A stretch of 64,000 bases of DNA, taken from Nemania diffusa. Taxonomy: Eukaryota > Ascomycota > Sordariomycetes > Xylariales > Xylariaceae. The stretch spans positions 3,844,001-3,908,000 of the forward strand of contig JBBPUQ010000002.1 of assembly GCA_038501195.1 (NCBI GenBank). Direction: 5' to 3'. Both the position numbers and the translations under genes were made by a program. The notes under the pieces are model-generated. The model did not search any database, had not been told where the DNA came from, and worked only from the letters and a program-made list of their open reading frames with translations. Of this stretch, positions 60,569 through 64,000 are shown piece by piece. Positions within the stretch are counted from its first letter, which is position 1. Each line of letters begins with the position of its first letter.

Positions 60569-62991
60569 ATGTCGTCGCTGGAAGAGCCTCATGGGCTGAA
60601 CTGGCTCCAGCCCGGCAAACAGGAAGTCACTATGGTAGGAAATTATGTCGCCAATGAAGCACCTCAATTGCATGATGGCTTTGGGGGATCATCTCAGCTT
60701 GACATAGAAAAGTTCAAGTTTGTGGCCGACTCTAAGCTATACCAGTAAGCAGCAACTTGGAACCTCTGTCTAGGCTAATCCTAAAGAGACCCTAATAAAG
60801 TGTGAAGGCAGCTGGAAAGGGTATTGAAAGACTACATTACAGAAACTCTGCAGATCCAGGTTACTACCTTTGATCCTAGCCTTTGCGATAGGATTGGCAA
60901 CATGGAGAAAGTCTACCGGGAGTCCAAGCTAGGGCTCTGGCACCATTTCTGGTACAAATGCGGTAGTGTGAACGACATTGCCGAGGCATGGCTTGACTTG
61001 GTGCCTGACGAGTACGGCCTGTCGGTACTCAAAGCCGGAGTTGCGGTTGTGTTCAAGGTCGGCCATCTATTCTGACCTATCATTTTCAGTTAACATTTCT
61101 GATCCTTCTGTCTTAGCTTGCTGAGAACTCTAGAGAAAAGCGAGATAACGTCTTCAAGACTTTCTCAAACCTTCAAAAAGCACTAGTTCGCTTGCATCCA
61201 AGCCGTGCCCGGTTTCGGGCCAACCCCGAGGTTAACCAGTCAGCTACATCTTTACGCGAAGCAATTGTTAGAGCCATTGAAGATATGGTCGTAGTGCTGT
61301 CATACATGGAGACGCCCCACAGTACGTACGCTTTCTTACCCACAGGTTAAGTTTCTGACAACAATTATCATGTAGTAACCAGGTTTGCTGCCAAGCTCAA
61401 GCGTGAAAACAAGGCACAAGAGGCTCGTCCTACACTTAACAGCATCCTCGAGGCTCTTGAGACAGATATCCGTAAATACGACAACGCGATCGATCTAGCC
61501 CGTGATCACACGCACGAGCGGACAGAGGCCTACAGCCATACTAATGCGGTAAGAATGGTCATGGTCCACGAAGACACCGCATACCTGAGGAAGCTAGCAG
61601 ATGACGGGGCCGCGGACCAGCGAAGACAACGTCAGCAAGAAGCAATGCACCACGTCGAGATGCGCAAAGCCATACATGAAGGCGAGAGGGGACTGCAATT
61701 AATTTTAGAACGAGACAAGAGACAACAACAGAGAGAAAATAGGACTCTACTCATGCATATCATTCTGGAGTCAGAAAGTGAGTTTCGACAACACAATTCT
61801 GAGCCAAAAAGCTTGCTTGTTCTGTGCCTGTAACTAAGCTGACTCAACAATACCTTTAAAGAAAGAAAAGCCATTGAGATCAAGGTAGCCGCACTACAGC
61901 AACAAGCATTACACGGTTCAAAACACGTGGCTGTTGTAAGTCTCACACAACTATGCGACATTCTAGCCCAACCATTGTCAGCACAGAATCGGAGCGACAT
62001 ACCCAATCTTGAACATACGTTCCAACACCCCAGCGTAGATCTAAGGCGTGCTCTTGCCGAGCAGGGAAGGTTTTCCCTTAGAATCCAAGGGCAAGTGAAT
62101 TCGCTCCTCACGCACAAACAATTTCTTGACTGGCTGTCTCGTTCGCACCAATCTCTTGTCCTAGTCGACGCCAATATTCGAGAATCGGCCCTCGAGCGCC
62201 TCTCCGCTGTCTCCGCGTTCAGCAGCACCCTGGTAACATGCCTGATGGAGGCATACCAGGACACCGCCGTGGTTGTCCACTTCTTCTGCGGACTACATGC
62301 GTCGCCCAATGACACCTGGTACGGACCCACGGGCCTCGTGCGCTCGCTCATCCTCCAACTGCTCATGAAACTGTACACAAAGGACCCCCAGATGAAGACC
62401 TGGAGCTTGGACTTCATTAATGACCGCGAATTCCTTCAGAACCTGGAACAGCACTCCTTAGTCGATCTATGCTCGGCGCTGCACGGACTGCTGTACGAGT
62501 TCACGCCTGACATGTACGTCTACTGCATCATCGACTCTATCTCGTGCTTTGACATCAGTCGGCTGCTAAAGGACCTCGGCACCGTCATGGAGGGGCTGCG
62601 GAACATCATCAACGATACAAAGCTGGTGCCAGTTGTCAAGGTCCTGCTTACCCACCCATTCGAAAGCAGACGAGCGATCAAGGACATGCCGCTCTTCAAG
62701 GAGGATCCTGCCCGGTTAATCAGCTTGAGCAGAAACAATGTGGTGCCGGGAAGTATTTCGAGCCGGGTGGTAGGCGAGCACTTGCTCAGGGCACCTTCGC
62801 CTCTACGGGGGAGGACGCCGTCTCCAGTCGGCTATGCCAGAGTTCCGCCGCCTGCCGTATCATCGAGGAGGAGAAACGCTGGTCCAGCTTCTGTTGCGAG
62901 GGGTATATTCTTTGATGGGGATGTGGACGAAGACGAGAATGCGAATTGGTATGATAATAGCGATGATATGAATTATGGAAGTAGTCTCTGA
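60569..62991 (+). CDS. STAND-like fungal protein lacking a P-loop
   Basis: Join(60569..60744, 60808..61057, 61117..61321, 61376..61777, 61862..62991) gives 720 aa, with phases consistent at each junction. Residues about 75-230 are a helical region (DEYGLSVLKAGVAVVFKLA, SREKRDNVFKTFSNLQKAL) like the N-terminal domains of fungal STAND/NACHT-type proteins. A charged coiled coil follows (RKLADDGAADQRRQRQQEAM). From about 400 comes a NACHT-like segment: FLDWLSRSHQSLVLVDANI, VVVHFFCGLH, GPTGLVRSLILQLL, YVYCIIDSISCFD. Where a Walker A would stand (VDANIRESALERLS) there is no G-x-x-x-x-G-K-S/T, so nucleotide binding is doubtful. The C-terminus is a Pro/Arg-rich tail. There are no C-terminal repeats. 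The donor of intron 2 is GTCGGC, the weakest splice site. Confidence 0.72.
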
Positions 62992-63982
62992 GGCGTACCT
63001 AATACCTATATGCGGACGCAAGCAGAGTCAGTCTCAAATACCTGCCCCTGAACATTAGGCCATAGTTATGAGATGATTGATGGTAACATGGTAAAATAAA
63101 TATTGTCTTCTTGGATCAAGAGATACTTGCGCATCTAGCAAAATTAGGTGGACTTGTATTTGTTTAGTTACATATACCTACGAGTATAATTTGTTATGGT
63201 AAAATAAGTTATTAGTGGCCCCACGTTCTAGCTAGGCCTAGACGTATGATGTAGCTAGTAATATATGCGTACGGACTGTAGTACTACACGTTACAGTACG
63301 TACTGCAAACAGCATTTACATTTTAGTCTATTTCTGTCCTAGTTGCTTCTGTTTCTAACTACTTAGATAGGAGCTTGCTCCAAACCAAACACTAAACTGC
63401 TTCATCATAGATATACTACACGATGACCTACTTAAGGTCAGTGGGTGCAGATTAGAAGAGGCCTTTAGGCTTACAAGTGGTGGCCCCTAACGCAGCACTG
63501 TAGGTATCACATCTGGGGCAAAGCCCACCTTTTAGGCTCCACAAGCTGCATTAAATAGGTTTAAATTGGCCAATCATAATCGAGGCCCTATCATCGCCTC
63601 TCACGAGATCTTTTTCCCTATTATTCAAATAATCTAAAGCTTGGACTAATGCAAATTATTGAGGAATAGCCGTACTGGCTTTAATCTTCTTGTATCAACT
63701 ATAACGACTGCTTTTGCGCCAGACGGCGTCCGTTCTTTACACAGTTTGCTCCAGGACTTTCCCATTCGAGCCTCTATCGCTTTCTCGTTGATCCTGTCAG
63801 CTCTCATACGATTCGGCCGTCTTGGCGGGCATGTGATTGCGCGCTCACCTTTGCCTTTACCGTCGCCATCGATCCGCCGCTAGACAAAACCTAATCTAGG
63901 ATCTGCAGATACGTGCACTATATATTAGACCCTTGATGTCTTCATTCTCAATTTCGCATAGCACTAGTATCGAGCGGTAGCA
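62992..63982. other. AT-rich gene-free stretch
   Basis: No supported gene. A 74-codon frame at 63659-63883 has no recognisable content. A TATATATT sequence at 63919-63926 and pyrimidine-rich sequence before 63960 could be a promoter for a gene beginning at the window's right edge. Confidence 0.5.
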
Positions 63983-64000
63983 ATGGATACCGTCATTAGT
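63983..64000 (+). CDS. possible first codons of a gene cut by the window edge
   Basis: ATG GAT ACC GTC ATT AGT follows a TATA-like element (63919-63926) by about 57 bp and a CT-rich leader. Only six codons are visible, so this is a weak suggestion based on promoter-like context. Confidence 0.15.

Overview
This is a eukaryotic nuclear window from a filamentous ascomycete (Pezizomycotina, most likely a Sordariomycete; order not determinable by eye). The reasons are short GT-AG introns (about 48-300 nt) with CTAAC/CTGAC-like branch sites, fungal-only families (2EXR proteins, Flc/spray TRP-like channel, DUF7025-AAA, a STAND-like protein), and AT-rich gene-free stretches between compact housekeeping genes. 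I rebuilt exon structures by hand from splice sites, reading frame and protein continuity, and all joins given are phase-consistent. No transcript evidence was available.

Layout. 1-4.2 kb: two 2EXR-family genes on the minus strand, then a 3.5 kb gene-poor stretch. 7.7-14.6 kb: a thioredoxin-fold/PITH protein whose two active-site cysteines are serines, a J-domain protein, a small membrane protein, a basic coiled-coil protein, and a PRA1/Yip3 protein whose 3' end overlaps the preceding gene. 14.6-17.5 kb: gene-free, with a 188-bp hairpin that looks like a MITE. 17.5-28.4 kb: TRP-like spray/Flc channel, a trans-sulfuration PLP enzyme, the 18S rRNA methyltransferase BUD23, and the APC/C subunit CDC23/APC8. 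29-36 kb: SVP26/TEX261, a third 2EXR gene that seems broken by a nonsense codon, and a secreted feruloyl-esterase-like CE1 enzyme. 36-41 kb: RNA exonuclease REX4 and replicative helicase subunit MCM6, divergent around an intergenic region with three ACGCG boxes. 42-46.3 kb: a 1251-aa disordered RGG-type protein. 47-51 kb: ATP synthase subunit f and complex I NDUFS4 (divergent, sharing a CCAAT box), then GID8. 51-55 kb: AT-rich gene desert. 55-63 kb: secreted lactonase-type beta-propeller, a 1110-aa DUF7025-AAA ATPase, and a divergently transcribed 720-aa STAND-like protein that lacks a P-loop.

Functionally most of the window is conserved core machinery: replication, cell cycle, ribosome biogenesis, respiration, early secretory traffic, and ubiquitin-dependent regulation (GID8, APC8). 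The accessory part is the 2EXR copies, the secreted enzymes and the AAA/STAND-like pair. I found no convincing complete new system. The best leads are the AAA/STAND-like divergent pair with a 52-bp tandem repeat between them, the cysteine-less thioredoxin-PITH protein, the hairpin element, and the nonsense-mutated 2EXR gene with a RIP-type signature.
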